Shown here: positions 1-15,200 of the stretch, in pieces
How the letters are laid out: every line of letters starts with the position of its first letter
How positions within the stretch are numbered: position 1 is the first letter of the stretch
NCBI GenBank assembly: GCA_907163375.1
Contig: CAJQUW010011033.1
Coordinates: forward strand, 1-64,000
DNA: 64,000 nt
From: Prostheceraeus crozeri
Taxonomy: Eukaryota; Platyhelminthes; Polycladida; Euryleptidae
Direction: 5' to 3'
Notes under the pieces: generated by a model
What the model was told of the DNA's origin: nothing
What the model saw: only the letters and a program-made list of their open reading frames with translations
Database searches by the model: none
Translations under genes and position numbers: made by a program

Positions 1-236
1 AATACACAATCAAAACCATACAACGAAACACGCACAACAGATAGCAGACCATCAAAACAATGTGCCAAGCAAGTTCAGCACCTAACTCCCCGTACTTCCG
101 GAGAAACAGTCCCCCGCAACACAAAATGGCGTGAAGTAAGTTAGCACCGCCATCTGAAAATGCATGTGCCAGTCAATACCACGATTCAGAATCGATCTAG
201 ATGAGTTGCCAGCGATGTGTGTATGTGTTTTTTCAA
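1..236 (+). repeat. Outlying unit of the hairpin-punctuated satellite
   Basis: This stretch matches the satellite that builds the fold-back arms at 17.8-23.7 kb. It has the same order of landmarks: an AAAATACACAATCAAAAC-like start, CATTGTGCCAGCAAG-like block, CCCCGTACTTCCGGAGAAA, then the GTTAGCACCGCCATCT block and the AATCGATCTAGATG block. It breaks off at GCCAGCGATGTG, where the T/G-rich tract starts. The satellite resumes at 17788 with CCACCCACTATTTTGAAAG, which is what follows GCCAGCATGTG in intact units. So the T/G tract sits inside one satellite unit. The copy carries many one-base differences from the clean right-arm units. Confidence 0.85.
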
Positions 237-3200
237 TTTAAGGGTTGCTCTTGTCATGTAAGTAGGTTTGTGGGTAGGTGGTGTTGTGTGATGTGTTATT
301 TATACTGATTTTGATGTGTTTGGGTCGTGTGGATTCTGCCATGCATGTGTGTGGTGTTATATTTAGGTGTGTGTTGGTGTGTTTAATGGGCTGGTTGGGC
401 AGCATGTGGTTGTGGGATGATGATGTGTGTTTTTCAAATGTTTGGATGTGATTTGAGCTGTATTCTATCGTTCGATGTGTTCCTTTAGTATTTTCTTTGT
501 ATATATGGGGTTTTTAATTTTTGTTATGGTTGGTGTGGTGTGTGGTGGTAGGTGTCTTTTCAATTTTGCTGTGGATAGTTTCTTGTGATGTTGGTGTGTA
601 TTTATTTGTGGTGTGGTGTCGTGTCTTCACGTGCTCATGGCATCGTCTGATGCAATGATGTGTTTGTTTGTGGGATGTATGTTTATGCCTGTCTGTCATT
701 TGTATATTGTTATGTGGGGTTATTGATGGTGTCATTGGTTTCAGTGGTGTGTGTGTGTGGTTGTCTGGCATTGTCTATGTTGCAATGATGTGTGAGGAAT
801 GGTGTGTTATGTTGTGTGCTGGTGTTCTGTCGTTGTAGTTTGTGTGTAATTTGTGTTGTAATTTCTTTCCATTCTAGTTTAGTTGGGGGTGGGGGGGGGG
901 GGGGGGGGGGGGGGGGTTATTGTCTTTTTTTTTACTTTGTGTCCGTTTTGGGTCTGTGGGCGTCCTTGGGATCGTGTGTTTGGTGTGTCTTAATGTGTGT
1001 TATTCTTGTGTATGTGTTGTGTTTTTGTGTTATGCGAGATGAATGTTATGTGTGTGTTTGATGGGTGTGCATGGTGGGTGGTGTTGGAAGGTGGGCATGG
1101 GGGGGGGGGGGTGTGTTCGAATGTGTTGGTTCGTGTGTTTATGGTTTATGGTAGTTGGTGTGTGGTAAATATGTGGTTATGATTTTTTGCATGGATTTTT
1201 CTTTTGGTGTTTCAGTTGAGTGTAGCTGTGTGTTTTTTTGTCCTTTGGTTGATGGTGTCTGTGGTTTTGGCTGTATATGTGTTGTAGGGTCATTATGGAT
1301 CCTGGTCATGTGCGATTGGGGAATGTTATGATTATGTACTGTTTGTGTTTTTTAATTGTTTGGTGTTTGTGGTTTTTTGGTGCTTTTTCTTTATGTATTG
1401 GTTTATTGATGGTGGTTCTATCGTTTTTTGTATTTTTTTATATTTTGTTTTGGCCTGTTGTGTTGGGTTTCTATGTGGTTTTTGCTGTTTGTATCATTTA
1501 TTATTGATTTGTTGTGCTGTTATTGTTGGGTTTCTTTTTCGTGGTTTTTGTTTTGGTTGTGGTGTTGATTGTGTTTGTGTATAATTTTTTTACTATTAAT
1601 TGGTTGTGATTTTATTGTTTACCGTGTGTTTTTCTGTATTAGGTGGTGATGTGAGGGTGAATGTAATTGTTTTGAAGTTGTGTGTTTATTTTGGTGTTGT
1701 TGATGTGCTGTGTGCTGGTGTTATGGTTATTGGGTATATTTTTATTTTATTATGTTGGGGACATTTGGCGTTGTGTGGTATGTGATGTGGTGTGGGGGTT
1801 TGTGGTATTATTTGTCTTAGTGGGAGTACTATTTTTTTTAATGTCTAATTGGTTTTTCATGCATGGGGTTTTGGGGGGGGATTTTTTTATTTACTGATTG
1901 TGTTTGGTTTATGGGAGGGATGCCAGTGTTGTGGTGTTGGTCATTTCAGTTTTAGTGTAGAGGGTTGTTCTGATGTGCTCTTGTGGTTTATGGAGCAGGG
2001 TCGGATGTGGGAGCTGTCTGGAAGGTATTGGTGTGTGTGTGGATGAATGTGCATATGTGTGTGTGTGGATGTGATGTTATTTTTTTTTGTCATATTTTGC
2101 GTTTATGGTTTTGGTTATATATATGATTTTTTTAGCAGCTGATGTGTTTTATTATCTAATACCTTTATTCATAAAGGTGTGTTTGAGTTTGTCTGTTTAT
2201 ATGCTGTGAGATGGTGTGGAGGTCCACATTGTTTGTGGTGATTTGTTTAAATGTACTTGTTATCATTTGATGGTCCAGCTGTGAAATGGGGTTGTTGTTG
2301 TTAAATTTGTATAGCATTTCGTGTGGATGTTGTTCACATTTTCTCCCAGTTTATTGTGTTTATGTGGGTATTTTTTTTATGTGTGGTGTTCTTGTTCATG
2401 TGGTTAACTGGGTGTGTTATTTATTTTTTTTGTTGGTATTATATTTAAGGTGAGGTGTAACTGGGGATAGGTGATTAATTTTGCGAGCTGTGTGTTTTAT
2501 TGGTGTGGGTTGGGTGTGTGCAGTTTATTTGTATGATGTGTGGTTGGGGGAGTTGTTGGTTTAATGTGGTTTACAAGTGTGTGTTATAATAGTGTTGTGG
2601 TTGGTAGTTTTGTGGTATATGTGGTTGTTTTACTTTTGGGTGGTGGTTCTTTGTTGTGAGGGGTTTCGTGTTATGCATGTGATGTGTGTTGTTTTTGTAT
2701 GTGTGTTTGTGTTTGTGGTGTTGGTGTCATGTTCGTTTTTGGGTGTTTTGTTTGTTTAGTGTGTTCTTAGTGTTGTGTTTATGTCTATGTTGATGTGTGT
2801 GGTGTCTCTTATGGGGTATTTATTGGGTGTGTGTTGAGTGGTTGTGTGTGGTGAGCGGTTCTTTAATGTGTGTTTCAGTATTAATTCCTTATTCTATGGG
2901 GTGGTGTTTAATTTGTGGGGGTTTTTTGATTTATTGTATGGTGTGTGGTATTTTGTGTTGGTTTTATGTTATATGCTACTGTGTATGTGGTCTCTTGTGT
3001 TTGATTATTATAGCGTGGTATTGTAGGATGAGGTTTTATACTGTTGTGGTGGCATTAGGTGATGCGTTGACTTTTTGTGTGTGAGTCTTGTTTTATTCGT
3101 GGGTTATGTCAAGGTGGTGTTGTGGGTGTTTATGGAGGTTTTATAATTTTCATATTCTGGAGCATGAGCATGGTTCTACTTGTGGTGGTGTGTCTCTTAT

Positions 3201-6200
3201 TATCATGGTCATTTGGGGTTATGTGAGGTTGCATGGGTAATTACAGTGTTATTGATTCTATGGTCGGTTGATATTTTTTTGTGATGGATTGGGGGTATAT
3301 TTTTGCATGACATGGTTAAGGTGTGGTGTTATGTGTGTCTAGATTGTAGGCATGGGTTTTATGGTCTTTTTCTATTCTCCTGGTGTGATTTTTTTGTGTG
3401 TCTTTATTATTTTTCGGATGTTTGTAGTGATGTCTTGTGTATGATGTTTATTTTGGATGGTGTTAATTTTTATATGGTATTAAGTGGGCATGTGTGTTTG
3501 TTTTTTGCTGTTCTGGGTGGGTGGTTTTTGTTTATGTTCATGTGGGTTATTGGTACTGTTGTATGATGTTCCATGTTTTTGGTTGTGTGTGTATTTGTGT
3601 GGTGGTATGTTTTGGTGCTGTGGTTTGTTTTTTTTTGTGGTGATGATGTTATGTTTTCCAAGTATAGTTATTTCTTCTTTTCGGGGGGGGTGGTGATGAT
3701 GGGTGGGTGTGTTGTGGCATGTATTTGTCTGTTGTGTGGTGGTGTTTTTAGTTGTGTTTTTTGGTGTGGGTGTGTTTTTCTGTTGTGGTGTTTATTGAGG
3801 GGTGCTGGAGTGTTGTCTTTTACTGGTTATTGTGTGGTGTTGGTATTGTCGTTGTGTGGGTTGGTTAGTGGTGTCTGTTTTTGTCATGTTTATTCATATT
3901 CCATGTGTGTTTTATTACCCTGGATGTTTTTTTGTGTGTGTGATGTTGTGTGCTTGCTGACATGTCCTTGTGTGGTTTATGTGGTGGTTTGGGATTATGT
4001 TATCTTATTTTGTTTGTCCTCGAATGGTGTGTATATGGTGTGGTTGAAGCTTGAGGGGTAGCTTGCTGTGTGGGTCTGGTTTAATCAAGTTGATTTAATT
4101 TCATATGCGTGTTGTCATTTTTATGTTTTATATGTCTCCTTAGTTGTATGGTGTGGTTATCTTAGTCTGAGTGGTTCTGTGTTGGTGTGTGTGGTGACTC
4201 AAATGTGTGGGGGTGCTATTTCTTGTGTCTTATGCTCCCTCTACTTTTGTGTTGTGTGTTACTGTGATATGTACATGGTATATAAGTGATGGTTTTAAGT
4301 GTGTGAATATGGGAAGAGCTTGAGTTTACTAGGATTAATTTATATAGTTACCCCCCCCACCAGAAGGCAAAATACTATAGGTAGTTGATATGCCAAGAAT
4401 ACCATTTGAACAACTGTAGAGCCCATGAGATTGATTAAGAGATAAACCGCGGTTTAAAAAGTGATTACAGGTGAGTAGAGATTTAGTCCTATTAAACAGA
4501 ATCACTCGCAGCTGAGCAATAGGCAGAAGTTAACAGTTGTAGGTCAACCAAATGTAAGTCGATGTGCGAGGACAGGTGCTAGAATAAAAGAACCAGAAGT
4601 AAAGAAAATAAAAAGACTAAAACAAACCCACATTTCAGGGAACAGGCGGATACGTTGCACCAATAGAGAGTGACAAGGGGAACATAGATCATAGGAAAAG
4701 GTAGAGCAGCACACACAGCATTATGCAGATAACAGGTAAAATACATGAAAACGACAAGTGAATAAAACAGAGAGTAATGACCCCAAAAACCGAGTGTGTG
4801 AAAATACTGATGAGGAGGATAAAACAATATAATGAATTTGTGACAATGGGGAAAAGGGCATGAGTCATATAGTGAGAGAGATTAAAGAGTGAAGGTTTAT
4901 CTGTATATACACATAGAAAAACCATATAAAACACAGTCAGATCTACATATGCGAACACAGTATAGAGAACAGCAGCCATCTCCAGGAGAAACAGCCCATA
5001 TTAAATGAGAAAAAGACATTACTTAACAGGAGACACACAGACTATCAGTATACATTAGCAACGGAGATCACACAACAATAGAACCTACAAAGACTATAAA
5101 TGTAGTAGCATTTATTAGAACATTAACACTTTAGCAGATTACTTTCTGTTGGTTAGGTAAAATCATATCAAACACAACTCGAAAAAGAAATAGTATGAGA
5201 TGATAACATAAGAGCCCAGAATCCAGTATGGTGATAGTCAAGTGGCAGAGAAGAGATTACCTGGAGAGTGCCAGACATAGAGAAAGAATAGAAATTGACT
5301 CGAGTGTCAAGAGGGATAAATCTTACTAAGCAGGTGCGACCAAAGCACAAAAAAGTGATTTGGAAAACAGGAGTACCAAATTGACAGATCAGCACAGATA
5401 ATGACAGGGGTGGGGGTGTTTAAAGAACAGAAAGAAAAAGCCTAAATATAGAAGGCAGCATGAAAAAGAGATGGCATCTTATATTTAATAAGAAAAAAGA
5501 AAAGAGCTGGACATGAGAAAGTAAATCGGTTGGAGAAACAATGTACAAAGCTGTAATTAGAGAGAAACAACAAGATGAACATGCAGCAGCGTAATCGGAA
5601 AAGTATCAGAAAAGCATTAATAGAATCGCAACCAACCAATAATACCACACAAGTCACAAACATGAGCCAGCAAGTTCCAAGTGCAAATTCTTCACATTTA
5701 TCTGTTGGATGGGTACGTGTGTTATTTCATTAAAGTTTTCGAAGCATGGAGAGACTGTTATCTGTGTTAGTTGACATGGTCTTGTGTGTTGTTAAGTGAG
5801 GGAAATGGTTGTGTCGATAGTAATAATCATAATCAATATAGTGTGTATCCAAGGTATCTTGGTCTATTCTGTGGTTGGATGAGGTGAGGAATTGTTTAAG
5901 ATGTCCGAGGTTGGTTTTTCACAGTGCTGTGTGTGGGGTGTGAGGTGATTATAGCGGGAAAGGGAGATGTTAGAAAGTATGTTCCTTTTTGCTCTAAATA
6001 ACCCTAGTATTGTAGTCAGTATTGTCTAAAAATCTTGGTTGGTGTGGAGGGGTTTTAAATTGGTATTTGGTGTCATGACCATGGTGGTGTTCTTTGTGTA
6101 CTCATTTGTGAGTGTTCAGAGTTCGAAGAGTGTTAGTGTGTGATATCATATTGGTAATGTGATGCGAGGTGGGGTCCGCATGTTATTGCGTGGATGGGGT

Positions 6201-9200
6201 GTATTTTGGTGTAAGAGGTATGTTATACCATTAGATGTGTGTTTTTTCTTGTTATATGGTTTTTATTCTCATGTAAATTTTTTTCTAGTGTTGTGAGTTT
6301 ATGATTGTGTTGCTAATTGGTGTGATGTAGAGTTGGTTTGGTGTGTTTTTTTATTTTTTGTGTGTTTTTGTTCTGTGTTTTTTGTGTTGTGTGTCTATTT
6401 TAAATATGTTTACTTGGTGGTGTTTATGATGCGTTTCTACTGGAGTGGTGTACCTGTTTGGTTTTGTGGTGTGGTATGTGGTTAATTTGTCGATGTTGTC
6501 TGATGTTCTGTAATCCGGAGCATGATGAAGTGTGACATTATATGGGGTTTTTACTTAGGTTTTTTACTATGTAAAATGTGTGTGAGTTTTTGTGTGTTAT
6601 TATGTGTAGTGTTTTAAGTGTTGGGAGTGGATGTGTGCTTTATGTTAATTTGTTTAAGTGTGTGTTGGTTTCGTTTATTATTGGGGTGAGTGAGTTAGTA
6701 TGAGGTGATGTTTGTCTGTGTGCTGTTTAATTATTCTGTATTAGTTTATTGTTTAGGTTGTTTAAATGTGGTAATGATGGTGTAGGTGAGTCTCGAGATG
6801 TGGGTGTTATGTGTGGTCATGTTTGTTGTGATGTTCCTTTGTCCAGTCTGTTAATCATGGTGTTAATATTAGGGTGGGATTATTGGATGTAGGGTGATTA
6901 TTGGGTTGTGGTGTGCGAATGTGGTTGTTAGTTTGTTCTTGTGTTGTGAGTGTTATGTGGCCATGATGTGTTTGTAGGTGAGGATTTTGTGAGTAAAGTG
7001 GTTGTGCAGGTAGTCGCATGGTGGGTTGATCTATCGCATGTATGGTCTTCTGGTCGTGTGTGGTTTGTTTATGGGTGGTGGTCTGTATGTATGAACCATG
7101 CCAGATGTGGACGTTTGTGGGGTGTGGTGGAGCGTTTTATGATGCGTTTTAGTTTTCTTTTGGTGGTTTTACTTGGATGCTGTGGTTAATCTTTAAGTAT
7201 AAGTGTACTTTCGCAGTTTTTGGTGTATTGGTCTGTTCTAGTGTACAAGCGGGTGGTATAAGTGGTGCCATGTCTTTGTTAGAATCTTTGGTTTGGTTGT
7301 AAAAAATTTGGGTGTGAGTTTACACATTTGTGTGTTGAATGGTTTTAGTTTTTAATTGCGTGGTTGTGTATGGTGAGGTGTTTATGTGTATGAGGTATTT
7401 GGTTGTATTAAATGGTATTGTGTAGTGTCTCATGTATCTATTCAATTGTTTTTTTGGATGGCTGTGGGTTTGTGCTGTGGAGTGTCTCTGTATGTTGTTA
7501 TGGGTATCTCTTTTTATTTGTTTTGTGGATGTGATGTTCCCATGTTTTTAGGGTGGGTTTATATGTATAGGCCAGCATGTATTGTTAATTTATACAGTTT
7601 CGTCTTTTAGTCAGTTGTATGTATGGTGGATGTATTATTGTTTTTTTTGTATTTTATTATCTTTGGTGGGTTTTTCTTCCTTGATTGTGTTATGGTACTT
7701 TATGGTTTTATTCTGTGTGAGAGTGATTGATGCATTTCACTATTATCTTATTTTAGAAGGTTCTGTGTGGTTCGTGGATGTGGTGGTGTATGAAGTTTTG
7801 GTTTTTGTTATATTCGTTGGGTGGTGTGTATGTGGTGTCTCCATTTGTTAATGAGTTATATTACGATTGTAAGGGAGTGGTGTATGTCTCTCCTAGGTTG
7901 GTGTTAGGATGTATAATGGGGGTGTCTGTGTGTCTGTGGGGATCTTTTGAGTTCACGTGTGTTCTTTTCTAAATGGTGGTCGGCGGTGTGGTGTACTTGG
8001 GGTGTCTTTGGTTGATTCAGGATTTTTTGCATTGGCATGCTGAGTACGTGATTGTGTAAGAGGTCTAGAATATGGTGTGTTTAGATGGGCTTGTTCTTGA
8101 GTACTGTCTGTGCATGATTTCATATAAAACATACACTGTACGCCGAACAAACGGAGATCAATCACAATAAACTGAAAGGTGAGGAGATGATAGGAATGAA
8201 GTAGATAGAGGATAGTGTTACCGTTGTCGTTGTCAATAGACTATTTTTTCAAAAAAGATGTGAGATGTAACTGTTTATTAGGGGGAGCAAACAAAATTTA
8301 CCACAGTGGTGGATAGGGTCGTTGCGATATTCCATAGAGAACATTTTTTGATTTTGGAGACAGAGTGTTGTGTGCAGCCCTATGTTATAGTATACATGTT
8401 ATATTATTTAGGATTGTGGTGATGAATGAGGGATTGTTTGAACAGGGTGGGGGGTGGTTAGGTCCACATGTGGGCGTGGAGTTTTGTAGGTGTGGATCAA
8501 TGGTGTTTACTGATGATTTCAGCATGAGATCACAATATTTAGGATAGACATGTGTCTTCTGGATTGGTGTGGATGTGTGTCATCCCATGAATCTTATGTC
8601 AGTAAATATTTCCTGTGTTTCAGTAGTAGCTCCATGTAGTGGTGTAATTTGTGATGCGGAGTAATCACCTTGTGTGTCTTGTGGGATGAGAGGTTTCTTT
8701 TTCTGTTGGTTTTCTTTTTAAAAATTGGTTAATTTCTGTGGAGTGATCGTATTGCTTGTGTCTGCTGGTTTGTTAGTTGTCGTTTAATGGTTGTACCTTA
8801 TTGTTGGTCTGTGTGATATGGTTTTTAGTGTTTCTATTTTTGGCTTTACTGTTATTTTGTATTGTGTATTGTCTGTCTGGTCGTAATATTGCAAGGTGTT
8901 TAATGGTTTGGTACTTTGGAGATGATGTGGCAATGTATAAGCTGGGTGTCCTTTTTTCTTATGGTTTGGGATGTTGATGTATTGTTGTATCATTGTGTGT
9001 ACTGATGTTTTGTGTGCAGTTTTTTTTTGCTGTGTCTTGGTGGTTCGCTGTGGGGGTTTCTCCAGGGTGTGTCCCAGCAGTGTTGGTTTTTGAGAGTGTG
9101 AGCATGAGATGTTTTGTGAATGTTATATATAATGTGTTGTGTCTTATTTATATTTCGATGTGTTCTTTGTTAATTCTCGACGGCAGTTTGTGTGTTCTTT

Positions 9201-12200
9201 GTGGGAGGTGTGTTGTTGTATTATGTGTGCATGGTGGTGTGATGGTGGTTTTTTAGGCATGTGATGAATTCATGTTGTGTATTTTGGTCATATGTGTGTT
9301 ATTTTTCAATTAATCATTATTCTTGTGTGGATGTGGCTGATGGTGTGTCATTTTATGTTCTGGGTGTGTGGTTTGGTGTTTTATGGAGTTCAACTTTTTA
9401 ATTTTTTCATGTTGTGTGGGCTTTTATGGTGTTTGGTGTGGGTTGTGTTGTGGTGGTTGTTTGGTTTACTGTGATGGTGTCCTTCCATGATGGAATGTTT
9501 TCTGTTGTCTAAATTATCCCAGTGTTGTGTTGGTTGTGTTGCTGCTTGTATCATGAGTGTTTTGGGTGGTGTGTGTGTGTGTTTGTGTTTTGTTTTGGTA
9601 TGTGTGAGTGTACTGTGTCTGTTGTATGTTATTCTATTATTTTTATCTGTCATATGTGGTAGGGTACATGTGATGATGGGGTGGTGGTTGTGGTGTGTGT
9701 TTATGTGTGTTCATGGACTGTTTGTTTTATGTTTTTGGTGGTGGTCTACTATTGTTTTGTGGTGGTGTGGCATGAAAGTTTTTGGATGTGTTATTTGTGA
9801 GGTGGGATTCGGTAAGTTGTATGTCTGTCTGAGTGTGGCTGGGGTGGTATCAGTGGGGATGAAAGGTTGGTATTGAGTGTGATAGTGCACAAATGACAAG
9901 TATGAATCCTATTAAAAACATATATTATTTGTGTGGCTCTCCATGATGATGCAGAGGGTTACCTAAAAATGGTTGATGGATGGTAGCTACAATCAAGCTA
10001 TTCGGTTGTGTGGTGGACAGTATAGTTATCATGTGAATTTTTTCGGGAGGGTATACATCTTTTTGTTTATGTGGGTAGCTGTTGCGGTGTTTGGGTTTAT
10101 TTGGTAGAGTCTTGTGTGGGAGGTTTGTTTTAGTGTGTTAATTGTTGAGTATGTGACTTATAAATTAATAAAACACGAGAGTATTCATAATTTCTAAATG
10201 ACATGTCCTGACATTAACAGTCAGAAGGTGGGCTGCGTATATCAGGATGTTGGTGTGATGAAAGTACTTAATTTGTATGAGTAGGGATTGATTGGTTCAA
10301 ATGTCTAAGTTGTCTTACGTATCAGTGATACTAAAGAGTATAGAAGAGTACTGGGAGCAAAACATTGTGACAAAGAAGTCACAGGAGAAGAATTTGGTTA
10401 ATTGGAGATGTAGAGAAATTTAGTCCTAGTGCTGGTAAGGATGATGTCATTATTTTAATAATAATACACAAAATCAGATTATTCTGTGTGTGTCCAATAT
10501 GTAAGAGGTCTTTAAAAGATATAGTGTAGAGATATAATAGTTTCTTCTGAAAAAATAAGAATAACAATAGATATAAACAACAACATTGTGTGGGTGTGTA
10601 TGTAAGAGTAGTGGAAGTAGTGTGAGGAATGCGAAGAAGGCGGTAAATACTGAGAGGATAAACCACTATAAGTGACAAGCGAGTACAGTCATCAGATGAT
10701 AGTGAGTGCAGTAAAACATACCAGCAGATAAGACCGTAAAACAAAATACAACCATAATGACTGTAGTGTACGCATAGTGTATCCTCATGGAGAGAGAGGG
10801 AAAGATATATAGATGCAGAGTTTTATTGACATAGTGAAAATACCATTATAAGTTATGCTGTGGTGAGTGCAAAGAAAAAAGGGGAGATGTCCAGGAGGAT
10901 AGTGATTAGGAGCTAGAGCCATCCCAGTGGAAAATGAGATGAGCTGGTGAGTGACCAATATGATGAAAGCGAGGAGTTGTTTGGTAATAGATGTTGAGGA
11001 CAGTGTTTTGTAGAGAGTTCAAATGACATGTGCAAAGGGAGAAATATCCTAAAGTAAATATACTATTTGAAGATTAAGTGTGGTAGCTAGATGAGTCAGA
11101 GTCATGACTGGGAAATAATTTGTTTGGAGAGGGGTAGAAGTGATAAGAGACGGCAGCAACTGACCATGATGATAAGTTGCTGGTATTCCCAATGGAATAA
11201 TATTAGGAGTGGTGTGTTATTAGCAGGTGGGCGTGTCATGTATCAGTGGAGATTGAGGGTTATGTGTTTTTAGTGGGCAGAATGGTGGGTTATCCTAGAG
11301 TGTGAGTGCAGTTCAATTAAATTTGTTTGTGGGTCGTGTCCTTTTCTGGTACTTCAATGGGGGTTGTGTTATTCATTCCATGCGGCGTTGAGTGGAGTAA
11401 GCATGGGTTGCGGGGTGGTTTATTGCATTTGTTGGTGGGTTATGGTGTTCTTTTTTTGTTCTTGTTGGTGTGTCTCGGTTTGTGTTTCTGTCTGTTTGTT
11501 TATGTTGTGCGTATTTTCTATGTGGTTCTTCTGTTTGTGTACGATCTGGTTCGTATTGTGGTGTGTAAATGGTTATTGTCTGTTGGTGGTTTAATTGTTT
11601 GTTCTTAACTTGAGTGGTTTGTGTTTTATTGTGTGGTGTGGTAGTGGGTGTTAGTTGAGATGTATTTGAGTTGGTTTTTCCCTGGTGAGTGAGAGTGTGT
11701 GTGGTGCTCGGTAATCTGTCTTAAGTGTTTTTCTTAGATGGTGTTCTTGTGTTGGGTGGTTTTCTGGGGTTCTTATTTGTGTTTTTGTATGTACTAGTTT
11801 TTGTTTGGTTATTTATAGTGGTCTATTTTTTTTGTGACTGGTATTATGGTGGATTGTTTAATGTAAGTTTTTGTTGGCGGTGTGTGGTTTTTGGTGTTTG
11901 GGTTTTTGTGCATGGTGGTGGTTAATGTGATGGTGTGGGTGTTTGTGTCTGTGGTGTTTATTGTGTTACATTTTTATCGTGGAATGTGTGGTGATGGGTT
12001 GGGTCAAATTGCCCCTGCATGGTTTGTTTTGTCTGTGGTGTAGTGGTTGTGCGTGACTGTGTATTTTATGTCTTTCTTGTTTTTGTGTGCCTTTCTTTCT
12101 ATCATTGGTATGCTGTGTGTGATGTGGTGGTTTGTTTATTAGTGTCCGGGTGGGATGTTATTTGTTGTGTATTAAGGGATGTGGTGATGATTTTTGGTTG

Positions 12201-15200
12201 GTGTGTTTTAGTTGTGTTTGGTACTTGTTGGCATGTTTTTTTGATTGTTGTAATTTCTATACGGTTAGGTGCGAAGTACATGGGCTGTCGTGTGGTGTTT
12301 GTTTTATGCGTGTGCTGGTGGTGGTTATAATTTTTTTTTTTTTTTTTGTATTAGTGGTTGGTGGTTTTATTGTGAGGTGTGTTTTGTGTATGTCACTAAT
12401 GCTTTGATGGTGTCGATGTGTTGTGTGTGGGGTTTTGTGTTGGTTTTTGGGGTGTTTTGGAGGGGGGGTGATTTGATGTTTCTTTTTAATGTGCTGTTTT
12501 TTTGGGACTGTGTGTTGGTTTGAACTTATGTTTCTGGATTGTTAATGTTGTTTGGGGTATTTTTTTGTGCTTTGAGAAATGTTTTGGTTGTGTCTTAGTA
12601 ATGATTTGGTTTTTTGTGGTTGCAGCATGTGGGGGTTGTGGGTATTGTCCTACGGTTGTGCATGGGATGTAAATGTATGATAGTTTGTTTGGTGATTCTT
12701 GTTTGTGTGTGGTGGATGAGGGGTGTGTGTGTTGTAATAGGGTATAGTGTTTAATGGGTGAGTTGTGTTGCTGTGTGTCATGTACTGTGTGTTATGTTTT
12801 TTTTTGTGATTGGGGGTTTTTTAATCGTGTGGCATTTTATGCTGTTAAGTTGATGTTGATATTTTTTTGGTTATGATAGTCTGAGTTCTGTTTGTTTAAT
12901 GCTGGTAATGCTTTTTGGTTTTTTTGTGTATTTTTTTAGGTTTGTGTGTGTGTCCTTTTGGCATGTGTGTGAATGTGAAGGTTTATTATGGGTATGATTG
13001 ATTGTGTATTGGTTTCTCTTGTAATTTAGAGTTTGCTGGTGTTGTGATACTTGTGGTGGTTGTTGTGTGTTTTGAGCTGTGTTAAGCTGGTGTTGTGGAT
13101 GTATTCATTAGCATGTGAATTTATAATCTCTGTCAATGTTTGTGTGTGGTGTGTAAAGGGTGTGTGTCTGTGGTTGTGTCTCTATATTTTGTATTGTTTT
13201 GTTGTCCCTTTAGCCTGTGTTGACTGTTTTATGAGGTGGTGTTATGGATGGAGGTGGTGACCTGTGGTGGTGTTGTTTTCCCTTTTTGTTTTTATAAAAT
13301 GTTTTGTGTGTGTGTTGTATGTTGGGTGGGGGTTTGTGTAGTTTTTTTGTGAAGTTCAGTGTATTTAAGTGTGTTGATGCTCTAGCATGTTTGTATGTGT
13401 GTTGAAGATGGTGGGTTTTTCTGTTTGGAGTGGAATGTGTGTGAGTTGTGTGGGTCGTTTGTGTGAATGACATGCAAGTATGTTGTAGTTATTGTTCCAT
13501 GTTTTTATTAGGGTCTTTGTGTGTGTGGAGTGATGTATGGTGTTTTATGTCGTGTGTGTATACGTGTATCATGTATGTAGTATATGTGTGCTTTTGTAAT
13601 CTTTGTGTGAATGGGCGTGGGTCCATGTAGTCTTATTAATTTTCGTTTGTCTTGCCATGAGTCTTCTGTTGTGGTGTGATGAGGTTGGTGTGAGAGTGTT
13701 TGGGTATGTGGAATCTGAGGAGGTCATGTGGGTGTGTCGATGTGTGTTTAGTTGTGTATGTGTTATTGTTTGAATTCTGTGGTGTATATGTAAATACAAT
13801 GAAGTGGTTTCATGGTGCTGATGGTTTAACTGAGTATGGGTATGACCAGGGTGTTGGTAACATGTGGGTTATTTAAATACGTGGAGGATGTGCATGTCTG
13901 GGGAGGGGGGGGAGTTCGTGGATGTGTGATTGTTTGTGGTAGTGGGTGAGCAAGAGAAGAGTACTTGGGTTTACTATTTGTGTGTTCATTGTTTATGTGA
14001 AATTAAGTGTATATTTTCTCATATAAATCTGAGTGTTAAAAAGGAGACAGACTATTCTGAAGGGGTGTGGTGATTGCCGACCTAGAATAAAAGAATAAGA
14101 ATGGGGATAGATTGAGACTCTTAAAAACAACTCTATAAAAGAGTTACTGCAATTATTGACGTAGTGTAAGGGTACAGTGTTGAAACTAAGAACTAATGAG
14201 AGTTATATCTTATGTGAAGTGGAAGTTATGGTAGAATTGAGAGTTGATTTATAATGAAGAATTGCAGTGACCTCAAAATATAAAAAAAACCAATTGTAGG
14301 TTTCTTTACAATAGAAAGACCATAGAAGATAAGATGTGATTGGTAACCTCAGAAAAAGAGAGTTACAATGCAATACATACCATTCAATAGTACATCAGTA
14401 AGTTACAGAATACCATTATTCGGATGAAGTATGATATATAAAACCAAAACATTATAGAAGAGAAATGGGAGATTTAGAAAGGAAATTACAGGAAAGAGAC
14501 AGATACTTATTTAACAAATAGAAGGGTTAAGTTAAAAAAGGAAAAAAAAAGATACAATTTAAAAAAAAAAACAATAGATACAAAAGATAGACAAAAACAG
14601 AGAGAGGGTGGGGTGTTGGGAAAACTAACACTATAACCAAAACTAATATGCAGTGCCATATAAATATTATACATATTATAAGTATATCGATTCATACCTA
14701 TAAATATACAGATTACTACCATATAAGAACATAAAATACATACCCTATATTATAATATTAACAGAAAAAACCTAAGATATGCCATTTTCGCATAAAAATT
14801 GAACTAAATAAAAGAACACACAACATAAATTTAACAATTAAAAAATATAAAGTAACAATTAGATTTATTTAGGTCCTAAGGACTTTAACAATGACCCCCA
14901 CACGGTGAAGAAAAGAGCAGGTGCATGTGATCAACATTTCTTAACAATACAGTGAACAGTGTAGAGAGGAAACGGAGTCCACAGAGACATGAAAAAAAAA
15001 TAAAATGTTGAGGAAGATGAATAAGGAGAGGAAGGAGTAATGAGTTACATGATAAGAATTCACTAAATGAGGTGGTAGGTGGTCCTAAACATGTGCTATT
15101 AAAGATGTGATCTATTCTCTAATTTTCTCTCGAGCATTGTAATTTGATATATTTTGGGGTTAATGTCATTATGGATACTTTTATAGAGCTGAAAGATTTT